From positions 55,852 to 82,614 of the forward strand of contig DMXM01000040.1 of assembly GCA_003482905.1 (NCBI GenBank): a stretch of DNA of 26,763 nt, read 5' to 3'. Position 1 is the stretch's first letter; each line of letters starts with the position of its first letter. A program made the translations under genes and the position numbers. A model generated the notes under the pieces. That model made no database searches. It was not told the origin of the DNA and worked only from the letters and a program-made list of their open reading frames with translations. Source of the DNA: Elusimicrobiota bacterium. Lineage in GTDB: Bacteria; Elusimicrobiota; Elusimicrobia; Elusimicrobiales; UBA9959. Below, piece by piece: positions 14,749 through 22,368 of the stretch.

Positions 14749-15630
14749 ATGTCCTACTTCTTCATAATTAACCCCAACGCCGGAAAGAGACATTCCGACG
14801 CGCGCGCCCGCGTGGAACGTTTTTTCTCGGGCCGGAAGCTCCGCTTCGAGACCGAGTTCACCCGAGCGAGGGCGCACGCCGCGGAGCTTTCGGCTAAAGC
14901 CGTTCTGGCGGGATTTTCCACCATCGTCGCCGTAGGCGGGGACGGCACCATCCGGGAAACCGCGGAACCGCTTATCGGGAAAGAGGCCTCCCTGGGCATA
15001 TTACCCTGCGGTTCCGGCAACGGCCTGGCCCGAAACCTCTATATCCCGCTCGATTTCGACCAGGCTCTAGAGGGGCTGCTCCGGTGGGAGCCGCGCCGGG
15101 TGGACGCGGGCCTAGCCAACGGCCGGCCTTTTTTTTGCGCCGCCGGGACCGGCCTGGACGCCGAAGTTGCCCACGATTTTAATTCAATGAAAGGCGGGCG
15201 CGGCATACTGCCCTATGTCTGGCACGCGGCCAGGCGCGTGCTCACCTATAAGCCGGCCAGGGTTACCGCCTTTGTTGACGGGCGCCGCCTGGAACTCACC
15301 GCCATGGTGAACGCCGTACTTAACGGCGTGCAGTACGGCGGGGGGGCACGCATAGCTCCGGGAGCTTATATAGACGACGGCCTGCTGGACCTGGTTTCCA
15401 TTAAGAAAGCCTCCCTGCCGCGCCTCCTTCGGGCGCTGCCGGCACTTTTCAGCGGCCGCCTGGCCGAGCACACGGACATCTATTCCGCTTTCAAGGGCAG
15501 GCTGATAGAACTGGATTGCGGCGCCGGCGCCTGGTACCACCTCGACGGCGAGGATTTCTATTCCGACAACGGGAAAATAAGGTTCAGCGTCCTGCCCTCG
15601 GCCCTCAAAGTACGGGCGCCAAAGCCATAG
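14749..15630 (+). CDS. YegS/DAGK-family lipid kinase
   Basis: The 293-residue soluble kinase belongs to the diacylglycerol/sphingosine kinase-like family, which phosphorylates lipid hydroxyls with ATP. The motifs are NPNAGK (8-13), the nucleotide-binding GGDGT (63-67), PCGSGNGLARN (86-96), GTGLDAEV in the second domain, and the C-terminal YHLDGE. Length is typical (about 290-300). ATG 14749 gives the usual family N-terminus SYFFIINPNAGK. A GTG at 14734, overlapping the previous stop, would add five residues. Its stop lies only 8 bases from the stop of the convergent gene at 15639. The true lipid substrate cannot be told from sequence. Confidence 0.9.
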   Translation: MSYFFIINPNAGKRHSDARARVERFFSGRKLRFETEFTRARAHAAELSAKAVLAGFSTIVAVGGDGTIRETAEPLIGKEASLGILPCGSGNGLARNLYIPLDFDQALEGLLRWEPRRVDAGLANGRPFFCAAGTGLDAEVAHDFNSMKGGRGILPYVWHAARRVLTYKPARVTAFVDGRRLELTAMVNAVLNGVQYGGGARIAPGAYIDDGLLDLVSIKKASLPRLLRALPALFSGRLAEHTDIYSAFKGRLIELDCGAGAWYHLDGEDFYSDNGKIRFSVLPSALKVRAPKP

Positions 15631-15638
15631 CCGTTAAT

Positions 15639-16112
15639 TTACCTGAAATAAGGGGAATTTATGAAGGGCCTGGGATTTTGACCGGGCTTCTGGAATATTC
15701 CTGCGCCGCCGCCGATAAGGGCTGAGAGCGTGACCGTCAGGCCGGAGAAGGCGTAAGCCCCGAGGGTTGAACTTTGCGCCGCGCGCCAGAAAAAGAGCCC
15801 GCATAAAACCGCCGCCGACAGGATTGCCGCCGCCAGCATGCGGCGGCCCACCCCAGGATAAAGCAGCAGATTTACCAGGTAATATTGCGCGAGCGCCGTG
15901 CCCGAGGAGGCCAGCGCGAAACCGATAGCGTCGTAAGGCAGCGGCTTTGGCCAGTATGCCCGCTCCGGCGCAAGAACCAATTCCCCAAGCACGAAAGCCA
16001 GTTTCATGAGCCCCAACGCCGACACCAGCAGAACCGCGGTGGATAAGAGGGAGACCGCCAGGTAGCCCGGGAGGGTGTGGATAAAAGCGGTCCCCGGATC
16101 ACTTCTTGTCAT
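15639..16112 (-). CDS. Small four-helix integral membrane protein, unknown
   Basis: I do not recognise this 157-residue protein. Four hydrophobic stretches fit transmembrane helices: about 16-45 (YLAVSLLSTAVLLVSALGLM), 60-86 (YDAIGFALASSGTALAQYYL), 90-110 (RMLAAAILSAAVLCGLFFW) and 116-140 (GAYAFSGLTVTLSALIGGGA). A short cytoplasmic-looking tail ends at NSPYFR. It overlaps the end of era by 14 bases and is therefore the third gene of the PPC-era operon. The coding signal is good (membrane-typical composition, no internal stops) but function is unknown. Confidence 0.72.
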   Translation of the reverse strand: MTRSDPGTAFIHTLPGYLAVSLLSTAVLLVSALGLMKLAFVLGELVLAPERAYWPKPLPYDAIGFALASSGTALAQYYLVNLLLYPGVGRRMLAAAILSAAVLCGLFFWRAAQSSTLGAYAFSGLTVTLSALIGGGAGIFQKPGQNPRPFINSPYFR

Positions 16113-17013
16113 AAAAACCGATTTCGCGCAGGAAGGGAAGGTTGTCCTGCCAGCCCGGATTCACCTTGACCGTCAGGTGCAGCTCGACGGGGCGGCGCAG
16201 GAAAGTCCCGAGAGCTTTTGCGGAGGCCTCGCGCAGGCGCTTTAGCGCGCTGCCGCCCTTGCCGATGATTATCGGCTTCTGGCCTTCCCTGGCCACGTGG
16301 ATCTTCGCCAGCACCTGGTCGTCCTGTCCCTCTTCCTCGCGGAAAAGCTCTATTTCCACCGCGCAGGAATAAGGTATCTCCTGGTCGTAAAGCTTAAAGA
16401 TCTGTTCGCGTATTATTTCGGCCGCGTAAAACTTTTCCCAGCGGTCGGTAAGCTGATCTTGCGGATAGTAGGGGGGGTGTTCGGGCAGGCCTTCCCTTAT
16501 GCCGGCGCGCAGCTCCTTAAGCCCGCCCCCGGTAAGCGCCGAGATATGGAACACCTTCGCTACCGGCAGGAGTTTTTTAAAATAATCCTCGGCGGCTTTG
16601 GCCCTGTCTTCCGTGTTTTCCTTGTCCAGCTTGTTTATGACCAGGTAGAGCGGGCAGCGGACCTGCTTGAGCGGCTCGAACAGGTGCACCTTGGCTTGCG
16701 GCGGCAGGCCGGGTTCCGTTATGAAAATAAGGAGATCGCCCTCTTCGGTGGCCGCCCTCTTTATAGCGTTGACCATCGAACGCTCGAACATATTTCGCCC
16801 CTTGAGAAAGCCGGGCGTATCCACAAAAACGGCCTGGTAGTCGGGGGCGTTGAGAATTCCCAGTATGTTATTGCGGGTGGTCTGCGGCTTGTCCGAAATG
16901 ATGGACAGGCGGGTGCCGCAGAGCGAATTCATCAGCGTGGATTTGCCGGCGTTGGGCAGGCCCGTAATGGGAACGAAGCCCGCCCTGAAACCCGCCGGCA
17001 ATTCCGTCGTCAT
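16099..17013 (-). CDS. era: GTPase Era
   Basis: Era is an essential GTPase that binds the 3' end of 16S rRNA and assists 30S assembly. The 304-residue protein shows G1 GLPNAGKS (18-25), the TTRN switch I, G3 DTPGF (65-69), G4 NKLD (127-130) and G5 SALTGGG. A C-terminal KH domain carries IIIGKGGSALKRL (248-260) and the closing VKVNPGWQDN and FLREIGFY. It overlaps the upstream PPC-domain gene by 4 bases (ATGA) and the downstream membrane gene by 14 bases. Confidence 0.96.
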   Translation of the reverse strand: MTTELPAGFRAGFVPITGLPNAGKSTLMNSLCGTRLSIISDKPQTTRNNILGILNAPDYQAVFVDTPGFLKGRNMFERSMVNAIKRAATEEGDLLIFITEPGLPPQAKVHLFEPLKQVRCPLYLVINKLDKENTEDRAKAAEDYFKKLLPVAKVFHISALTGGGLKELRAGIREGLPEHPPYYPQDQLTDRWEKFYAAEIIREQIFKLYDQEIPYSCAVEIELFREEEGQDDQVLAKIHVAREGQKPIIIGKGGSALKRLREASAKALGTFLRRPVELHLTVKVNPGWQDNLPFLREIGFYDKK

Positions 17014-17459
17014 TTAAGGCAGACCGGGTTGGCCCAGAGCGGCAGCTGCGTGGCTTTGTCCAGTTTGCGCACCTTGATATCCCCGGTGAGTTCCTGTATG
17101 AAGACCTCGGCGCTGAAGACCCTGGTGCCGGTTATCAGATGCCCGCCGAAGGCCTTGCCCTCGGAGTCGGAGAACATCGCGTGGGCGTGAACCATGGGCT
17201 TGTCGTCGAAAAGACTGACATTGCCGGCCAGCGAAAGGATCTCGAGCTCTTTTTCGATATTTAGCTTGTTGTACTTCTTGGCCTTCTGGTCGTAAATGGT
17301 AAACGTGGCCTTTTCCACCGCGCCGATGGCGTTGATCAGGCCGCAGCGCACCTGGTGATGGTGGCAGAAATACTGAATGGCCTGCAGCAGGTCCTCGCCT
17401 TTAAATATACTGAACAAGAACGTCCTGCCTGTAAGATACGGCTTTTCCTGTAATTGCAT
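17010..17459 (-). CDS. PPC/DUF296-domain protein
   Basis: The 149-residue protein consists of a single PPC (DUF296) domain. FLFSIFKGEDLLQAIQYFCHHHQV, CGLINAIGAVEKATFTIYD and the conserved HAHAMFSDSEGKAFGGHLI segment are typical. The family includes plant AT-hook partners and bacterial stand-alone trimers, often described as putative DNA-binding proteins. In bacteria no function is firmly established, and the His-x-His may bind a metal. A good Shine-Dalgarno sequence (GGAGGG) precedes ATG 17459. It is the first gene of the operon with era. Confidence 0.85.
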   Translation of the reverse strand: MQLQEKPYLTGRTFLFSIFKGEDLLQAIQYFCHHHQVRCGLINAIGAVEKATFTIYDQKAKKYNKLNIEKELEILSLAGNVSLFDDKPMVHAHAMFSDSEGKAFGGHLITGTRVFSAEVFIQELTGDIKVRKLDKATQLPLWANPVCLK

Positions 17460-17553
17460 CTTCCCTCCGTTGTCCCCGTTTTTACTTTTCAGAAATCTCG
17501 CGCCACTGGCGGCTTAACATCTATTTTAGCAAATTAGGCGCGCCCGGTGAGGT

Positions 17554-17581
17554 TTGTATTGAGACGATTAATTAATATAAT
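17554..17581 (+). promoter_or_regulatory. Promoter of fructose-bisphosphate aldolase gene
   Basis: TTGTAT (17554-17559) and a perfect -10 TATAAT (17576-17581) are separated by 16 bases in an A/T-rich patch. The expected leader of about 20 bases carries GGAGG (17600-17604) in front of ATG 17610. Confidence 0.6.
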
Positions 17582-17609
17582 AGAAAGCGATTCAGATACG
17601 GAGGATCCC

Positions 17610-18605
17610 ATGACAGCTACCGCCACAAAAACAGTCTCTTACAAAGAACTCGGCTTCGTCAATACCCGCGACATGTTCAAAGCCGCCATGAAGGACGGCT
17701 ACGCCGTGCCCGCCTATAATTTCAACAACATGGAGCAGCTGCAGGCCATCCTTACCGCCTGCTCCCGGTCGCGCTCCCCGGTGATACTGCAGCTTTCCAA
17801 GGGCGCGCGCGACTACGCCAACGCCACCCTGCTGCGCTGGATGGCCATGGGCGCTATGGAAATGCTGAAGGAAATGAAGGAGGGCCCCGTGCCCGTGGCC
17901 CTGCACCTCGACCACGGCGATTCTTTCGAACTGTGCAAGTCCTGCATAGAGAACGGCTTCTCGTCCGTGATGATAGACGGCTCGCACCTGCCGTACGAAG
18001 AGAACATAAAGCTCACCAGGCAGGTGGTGGAGTACGCGCATAAATTCGACGTAACGGTGGAAGGGGAACTGGGCGTACTGGCCGGCATAGAGGACGAGGT
18101 CTCTCACGAACATTCCAATTATACCGACCCCGCGCAGGTGGAAGATTTCGTCAAGCGCACCGGCGTGGACTCGCTCGCCATCTCCATCGGCACCAGCCAC
18201 GGGGCTTTCAAGTTCAAGGTAAAACCCGGCGAGTCGGCGCCCCCGCTGCGCTTCGACATCCTGGAAGAATGCGAGCGCCGCATCCCAGGGTTCCCCATAG
18301 TCCTGCACGGCGCCTCCTCGGTGCTGAACAATTATATAGACATGATCAACAAATACGGCGGCAAGATGGAGGGCGCCGTTGGCGTCAGCGCCGACCAGCT
18401 GCGCAAGGCCGCCAAGTCCGCCGTGTGCAAGATCAACATAGACTCCGACGGGCGCCTGGTGATGACGGCCGTGATCCGCAAGGTGTTCGCCGAAAAACCT
18501 GGAGAATTCGACCCGCGCAAATACCTGGGCCCCGCCCGCGAAGAGCTGATAAAGATGTACATGGACAAAAACCAGACCGTCCTCGGCTCGGCCGGCCGGG
18601 TGTAG
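17610..18605 (+). CDS. fba: Class II fructose-bisphosphate aldolase
   Basis: The enzyme reversibly cleaves fructose 1,6-bisphosphate into dihydroxyacetone phosphate and glyceraldehyde 3-phosphate in glycolysis and gluconeogenesis, using zinc. The 331-residue TIM barrel has PAYNFNNMEQ near the N-terminus. HLDHG carries catalytic D101 and zinc ligand H102. EGELG is at 151-155, the zinc ligand H233 lies in LHGASS, and KINIDSDGRL is the phosphate-binding strand. ATG 17610 is chosen over an upstream in-frame start at 17547 because GGAGG and a promoter lie between them. Related tagatose-bisphosphate aldolases share these motifs, so strict substrate assignment is inference; as the only such gene here, the glycolytic role is most likely. 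Confidence 0.93.
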   Translation: MTATATKTVSYKELGFVNTRDMFKAAMKDGYAVPAYNFNNMEQLQAILTACSRSRSPVILQLSKGARDYANATLLRWMAMGAMEMLKEMKEGPVPVALHLDHGDSFELCKSCIENGFSSVMIDGSHLPYEENIKLTRQVVEYAHKFDVTVEGELGVLAGIEDEVSHEHSNYTDPAQVEDFVKRTGVDSLAISIGTSHGAFKFKVKPGESAPPLRFDILEECERRIPGFPIVLHGASSVLNNYIDMINKYGGKMEGAVGVSADQLRKAAKSAVCKINIDSDGRLVMTAVIRKVFAEKPGEFDPRKYLGPAREELIKMYMDKNQTVLGSAGRV

Positions 18606-18610
18606 GGCAG

Positions 18611-18676
18611 AAAAGGGGACAGGCTACTTTTTGTGCTGCCATTTCCTGGCAGCAAAAAAGTAGCCTGTCCCCTTTT
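18611..18676. repeat. REP-like long palindrome, possible terminator
   Basis: A near-perfect 66-base hairpin. The outer arms of 22 bases (18611-18632 with 18655-18676, core ggggacaggctac) are exact complements. A single unpaired G follows at 18633, then inner arms tgctgcc/ggcagca (18634-18640 with 18648-18654) around a 7-base loop. The right arm ends in cccctttt and continues cctttt, so it can also end fba transcription. From memory, gggGACAGGCTAC palindromes occur in many copies in diverse bacterial genomes, often with REP-associated Y1 transposases. No transposase lies in this window. Confidence 0.85.
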
Positions 18677-18687
18677 CCTTTTCTCGC

Positions 18688-19950
18688 ATGGAAAACAAAT
18701 TCGACGTGATCATTGTGGGGGGCGGCGCTTCCGGGCTGGCGGCGGCCATTGAGGCCGCGCGGGCGGGGGCGTCGGTGCTGGTCATAGAGAAGAACCACGT
18801 GCCAGGCCGTAAGATTCTTTCCACCGGATCGGGCAAGTGCAATTTCTCCAATCTTAATATCATCCCCCAAGCCTACCACCCCGCCAACCACGCTTTTCTT
18901 AAAAAGGCATTCTCGGCGCTGCCTCCGGCGGAGGTCCTTTCTTTTTTTAAAGGGCTCGGCCTATTATGGGTGGAAGGGGAGAAGGGACGCCTTTTTCCCA
19001 GGTCGCGCAAAGCGCAGGACGTGGTAAACGCGCTTTTGCACGAACTGGATTTTCTTAACGTCCCGCTGCACACCCTCACGGAAGCGCGCGCCGTCTCCGC
19101 GGAGAAGGACGGCTTCTCCGTAGAGTGCGTTAAAGTGCTGCCCAAGTGGGAGAAAAATCCGACAGCGGGGGAAAAGGTATTTTACCGCGCCGGGCGCCTC
19201 ATTATGGCGGCCGGCGGCGCCTGCTATCCGCAGATAGGCGGCGGCGCCGGCGGCTACGACATACTGAGAACTTTAGGGCACGAAGTTTCCCCGCTGTCCC
19301 CGGCGATAGTACCGCTGAAGGTCACAGGAGATCATATCAGGGAGCTTGAGGGCGTCAGGCTGGACGCGGCTTTAGAGCTAAAGAGCGGGGGGGAGACGGT
19401 TATGCGAACGGAAGGGGAAATGCTCTTTACCGCATATGGAATTTCCGGGCCGGCGGTATTGGACCTGAGCCGCGCGGCGCTCACTGCGCGGCGCAAGGGC
19501 CCCGCGTTCATAGAAGCCGACCTCATGCCGGACTACAAGCGGTCCGAACTGGAGACGCTCCTGCTGGAGAGAACGGCTTTATTCGAAGGGCGCGCCTTCG
19601 CCCATTTCGCGACCGGTCTGCTCAACGACAAGGTTATGCGGGCGGCGGCGGCCCGCGCCGGGATAGCCTGGAGTTCCGTAACGCCGCCCGGCTGCGCGCG
19701 CGAACTGGCCTCCGCGCTTAAATCGTTTGCGCTGGAAGTCGAGGGCTCGCTTGGTTTTGAGGACGCCATGGTGACCGCCGGCGGCTGCGCGCCGGCGGAG
19801 GTGGACGCCGCCAGCTTCGCCTCGAAGAAAGTCAAAGGCCTGTATGTGACGGGGGAACTGCTGGATATAGACGGCGACTCGGGCGGCTTTAACCTGCACC
19901 TGGCCTGGACTAGCGGTATCCTTGCCGGCCGCGCGGCGGGTAAAAGATAA
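18688..19950 (+). CDS. YhiN/HI0933-family FAD-dependent oxidoreductase
   Basis: The 420-residue flavoprotein has the N-terminal dinucleotide-binding motif DVIIVGGGASGLAAA (6-20) and the family signature PGRKILSTGSGKCNFSN (39-55). MAAGGACYPQIGG follows in the middle, then an inserted beta domain, and the C-terminal FAD segment GELLDIDGDSGGFNLHLAWTSG. Members are widespread aminoacetone oxidase/BaiN-like or uncharacterised enzymes; the substrate is unknown. It starts 11 bases after a long palindrome, without a Shine-Dalgarno sequence or a clear promoter. It converges on the DUF47 gene with a 19-base gap. Confidence 0.9.
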   Translation: MENKFDVIIVGGGASGLAAAIEAARAGASVLVIEKNHVPGRKILSTGSGKCNFSNLNIIPQAYHPANHAFLKKAFSALPPAEVLSFFKGLGLLWVEGEKGRLFPRSRKAQDVVNALLHELDFLNVPLHTLTEARAVSAEKDGFSVECVKVLPKWEKNPTAGEKVFYRAGRLIMAAGGACYPQIGGGAGGYDILRTLGHEVSPLSPAIVPLKVTGDHIRELEGVRLDAALELKSGGETVMRTEGEMLFTAYGISGPAVLDLSRAALTARRKGPAFIEADLMPDYKRSELETLLLERTALFEGRAFAHFATGLLNDKVMRAAAARAGIAWSSVTPPGCARELASALKSFALEVEGSLGFEDAMVTAGGCAPAEVDAASFASKKVKGLYVTGELLDIDGDSGGFNLHLAWTSGILAGRAAGKR

Positions 19951-19969
19951 CACCGGGCCTGCGGGTGCG

Positions 19970-20596
19970 CTAGCCGTGTTTTACAAGAATGGATTCTATC
20001 ACCTTGGCCACGTGCTCGCAGGTGTCCAGGGTGGCCTCGGCGACTTCGTAGATCTCCTTCCATTTAATGACCATGATGGGATCTTTTTCAGCCTCGAAGA
20101 GGTGGCTGATGGCTTTTTCCCTTATCTGGTCGCCGATGTTCTCCAGGCGGTTGACCTCAATGCAGTGGTCCAGCACGCGGCGGGCGCGCTTGGTGTCGTG
20201 CATGTGCCTGACGGCGTTGTTCAGCGCCTGGGCGGACTGGTCGATGGTGTCGGCGAACTGTCCCATGTACTCCTCGTTGGCGTCTAGCTTGTACAGCCTT
20301 ATGCGGTTGGCCATGGAATTTATCATGTCCAGGATATCGTCGAGGGTGTTGGTAAGGGCGTAGATGTCCTCGCGGTCGATGGGCGTGATGAAAGTGCGGT
20401 TGAGCATGTCCACAATCTCGTGGGAGAGAGTGTCGCCCTCGTGCTCGTAATCCTTTATCTTCTTTACGACATCTTCGTCAAAATACCCCTTTTTAACGGC
20501 GGCTTTGAAACAATCGGCGGCCTTGACTATATTTTCGGACTGTAAATTTAGGTAGTCGAAGAATTTTACTTCTCTCGGAAGGAAATTTATCGCCAT
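19970..20596 (-). CDS. DUF47 (PhoU-like) family protein
   Basis: The 208-residue all-helical protein shows the DUF47 pattern: FFDYLNLQSENIVKAADCFK, KIKDYEHEGDTLSHEI (acidic metal-binding E-x-x-x-D type), FITPIDREDIYALTNTLDDILD, and RLENIGDQIREKAISHLFE near the end. Such proteins resemble PhoU and usually sit beside a PiT-type phosphate transporter, which they are thought to regulate. No transporter gene lies on either side here. A Shine-Dalgarno sequence AAGGAG precedes ATG 20596. A possible -10 TATAAT (complement of 20672-20677) lies about 75 bases upstream. Confidence 0.88.
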   Translation of the reverse strand: MAINFLPREVKFFDYLNLQSENIVKAADCFKAAVKKGYFDEDVVKKIKDYEHEGDTLSHEIVDMLNRTFITPIDREDIYALTNTLDDILDMINSMANRIRLYKLDANEEYMGQFADTIDQSAQALNNAVRHMHDTKRARRVLDHCIEVNRLENIGDQIREKAISHLFEAEKDPIMVIKWKEIYEVAEATLDTCEHVAKVIESILVKHG

Positions 20597-20652
20597 TGGG
20601 TGAGCTCCTTGGCCGTCAGAAGATCATACTCCCGGTGCGGCACAGACTTGTC

Positions 20653-20681
20653 TTGTGTCCTTGATAATTTAATTATATCCT
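20653..20681 (+). promoter_or_regulatory. Possible promoter for peptidase T gene
   Basis: TTGTGT (20653-20658) and TATCCT (20676-20681) have 17-base spacing in the A/T-rich gap between the divergent DUF47 and pepT genes. On the opposite strand a TATAAT (20672-20677) overlaps it, with no good -35, and may serve DUF47. This is a weak, consensus-only call. Confidence 0.3.
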
Positions 20682-20730
20682 TTTTGTGAGGATTTGACGG
20701 AAAACACCCGCTGAATATACAGGAGGCTCC

Positions 20731-21963
20731 ATGGATCTCAAGACCGCCATTTACAAGCGCTTTGAAAAATACGTCAAAGTAGATACCCAGAGCGACGACA
20801 AATCCAGCACTTTCCCTTCCACAAAAAAGCAGCTGACGCTGGCGAAAATGCTGGCCGCCGAACTAAGAACTATCGGCGCGAAGAACGTAAAACTCGATAA
20901 ATACGGCTACGTCACCGCCGAAGTCCCCGCCACGGTGAAAGAAAAAAAGCCCGTCATCGGGCTGCTCGCGCATATGGACACCTCCCCCGACGCTTCCGGC
21001 AAAGGGGTGCGGCCGCAGCTCCACAAGGCCTGGAAGGGCGGGGACATAGTGATAAGCCGCCGCCACGGAGTCATGCTCAACACGAAGAACTGCCCGGAGC
21101 TCGCCGGCCGCAGGGGGGAAGACATCGTGACCGCCTCCGGCGACACGCTGCTGGGGGCGGACAACAAGGCCGGCCTGGCCATCATAATGACCGCGGCGCA
21201 ATACCTGCTGGAGCACCGCGCCATCCCCCACGGAACGCTCAAGATCGGTTTTACGCCGGACGAGGAGGTCGGCCAAGGCGTCAAATACTTCAACGTAAAG
21301 GCTTTCGGGGCCGACTTCGCCTACACTTTCGACGGGGACGTGGCCGGGGTTATCGAAGAAGAGAATTTTAACGCCGACGGGCTTAAGATTACCATCAGCG
21401 GACACAGCGTGCACCCCGGCACGGCCAAGAACGCGCTGGCTAACGCCGGACGCGTAGCGGCGGACATCGTGGCCAGCTGGCCGGAGAATATGCTGCCCGA
21501 GGCCACGGAAAAGCGCGAGGGCTTTGTGATGTTCACGGACATAGCCGGCGGGATAGAGAAAGCCGAAGTGTCGGGCATAGTGCGCGACCACGACATGAAG
21601 AAGCTGAAGGGAATGGAACGCCAATTGGAGGCCATAGTGGCGGCGAAGCGGCTGAAATATCCGCTGGCGAAGATAGAACTGGCCTTCCGCGAGCAGTACC
21701 GGAACATGAAGGAAGTTATTATAAAGCATCCCGCCGTGATGGGGAACCTGATGGCGGCGGTGCGCAAAGCCGGCCTTGAGCCCCGCATAAAGCCCGTACG
21801 GGGGGGCACTGACGGGGCGCGCCTGTCTTTTATGGGCCTGCCTACCCCCAACGTATTCACCGGCGGCTACAATTACCACGGCCGCTACGAATGGGTCTCG
21901 CTGGACGGCATGAATAAATCCGCCGAGGTCCTTATTAACCTGGCCCGGGAGTGGGCCAAATAA
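20731..21963 (+). CDS. pepT: Peptidase T (tripeptide aminopeptidase, M20B)
   Basis: PepT removes the N-terminal residue from tripeptides in the cytoplasm using two zinc ions. The 410-residue length is standard. Metal and catalytic residues can be placed: H81 and D83 in HMDTSPD, D144 in LLGADNKAG, E178-E179 in PDEEVGQG, the aspartate in TFDGD, and the C-terminal histidine in YNYHGRYEW. The RGGTDGARLSFMGLPTPN segment is diagnostic. A strong Shine-Dalgarno sequence (AGGAGG) precedes the ATG. It appears monocistronic. Confidence 0.96.
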   Translation: MDLKTAIYKRFEKYVKVDTQSDDKSSTFPSTKKQLTLAKMLAAELRTIGAKNVKLDKYGYVTAEVPATVKEKKPVIGLLAHMDTSPDASGKGVRPQLHKAWKGGDIVISRRHGVMLNTKNCPELAGRRGEDIVTASGDTLLGADNKAGLAIIMTAAQYLLEHRAIPHGTLKIGFTPDEEVGQGVKYFNVKAFGADFAYTFDGDVAGVIEEENFNADGLKITISGHSVHPGTAKNALANAGRVAADIVASWPENMLPEATEKREGFVMFTDIAGGIEKAEVSGIVRDHDMKKLKGMERQLEAIVAAKRLKYPLAKIELAFREQYRNMKEVIIKHPAVMGNLMAAVRKAGLEPRIKPVRGGTDGARLSFMGLPTPNVFTGGYNYHGRYEWVSLDGMNKSAEVLINLAREWAK

Positions 21964-21996
21964 AAGAATGAAGATACTCTTCGCCGTTGTCATGAG

Positions 21997-22191
21997 TTGC
22001 CCGGCAGGCCGGAGGGCATAAAACAACTTGAGGCCGCCAGCGCCGCAAAGTTGGACCAGGAAAGAGCGCGGTGCAGATCTCTGGACGCCTACAATTACCT
22101 GGTACGCAACAGGCACAGAGAGAACCTGTGGACGGCCCTGGAAGAACTCGATGAAACCCCGCCGGACGAACGCGGAAAAGACAAAGCCTGA
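21997..22191 (+). CDS. Doubtful small charged protein
   Basis: This is a 64-codon frame with a TTG start and no ATG available in frame. The product is charged and helical (IKQLEAASAAKLDQERAR, then NYLVRNRHRENLWTALEELDE). Codon use looks like real coding DNA, but no Shine-Dalgarno sequence or promoter is evident. A separate short frame from ATG 21968 (MKILFAVVMSC, signal-like) stops after 17 codons in a different frame. One possibility is a small exported protein broken by a frameshift; another is chance. I do not recognise the family. Confidence 0.35.
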   Translation: MPGRPEGIKQLEAASAAKLDQERARCRSLDAYNYLVRNRHRENLWTALEELDETPPDERGKDKA

Positions 22192-22368
22192 TTGCGGTGT
22201 AACCAAAACGGCATTGACTTCGATTAATGCGCGTGCAATAATATATATATTACGCGTAAGCGAGATTTAGCCGAAGAAAAAAGGGGGGCCACACCTGATG
22301 GATTTCATGACACAAAAAGTTCATGATTTTTTCGGGATTTTGTAACAGTCTTGCTCTATAATATAGAT
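22192..22368. other. A/T-rich regulatory gap before the surface-protein genes
   Basis: No gene is visible in this stretch. It holds an imperfect hairpin around a run of alternating TA (about 22230-22258). A 6-base inverted repeat tcatga...tcatga lies near 22305-22326, followed by a T-run, which could be a weak terminator. A perfect TATAAT sits at 22357-22362. The ATG of the next gene lies only 6 bases beyond that box, so transcription could begin at or next to the start codon. No riboswitch family was recognised. Confidence 0.4.

Noticed and set aside
17547..17609. Longer aldolase starting at 17547.
   Set aside because: The added 21 residues overlap the -35/-10 boxes and the Shine-Dalgarno sequence and are not family-like.
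20863..22206. A 447-codon minus-strand frame opposite peptidase T.
   Set aside because: PepT motifs are complete on the plus strand, and the antisense product has no recognisable pattern.
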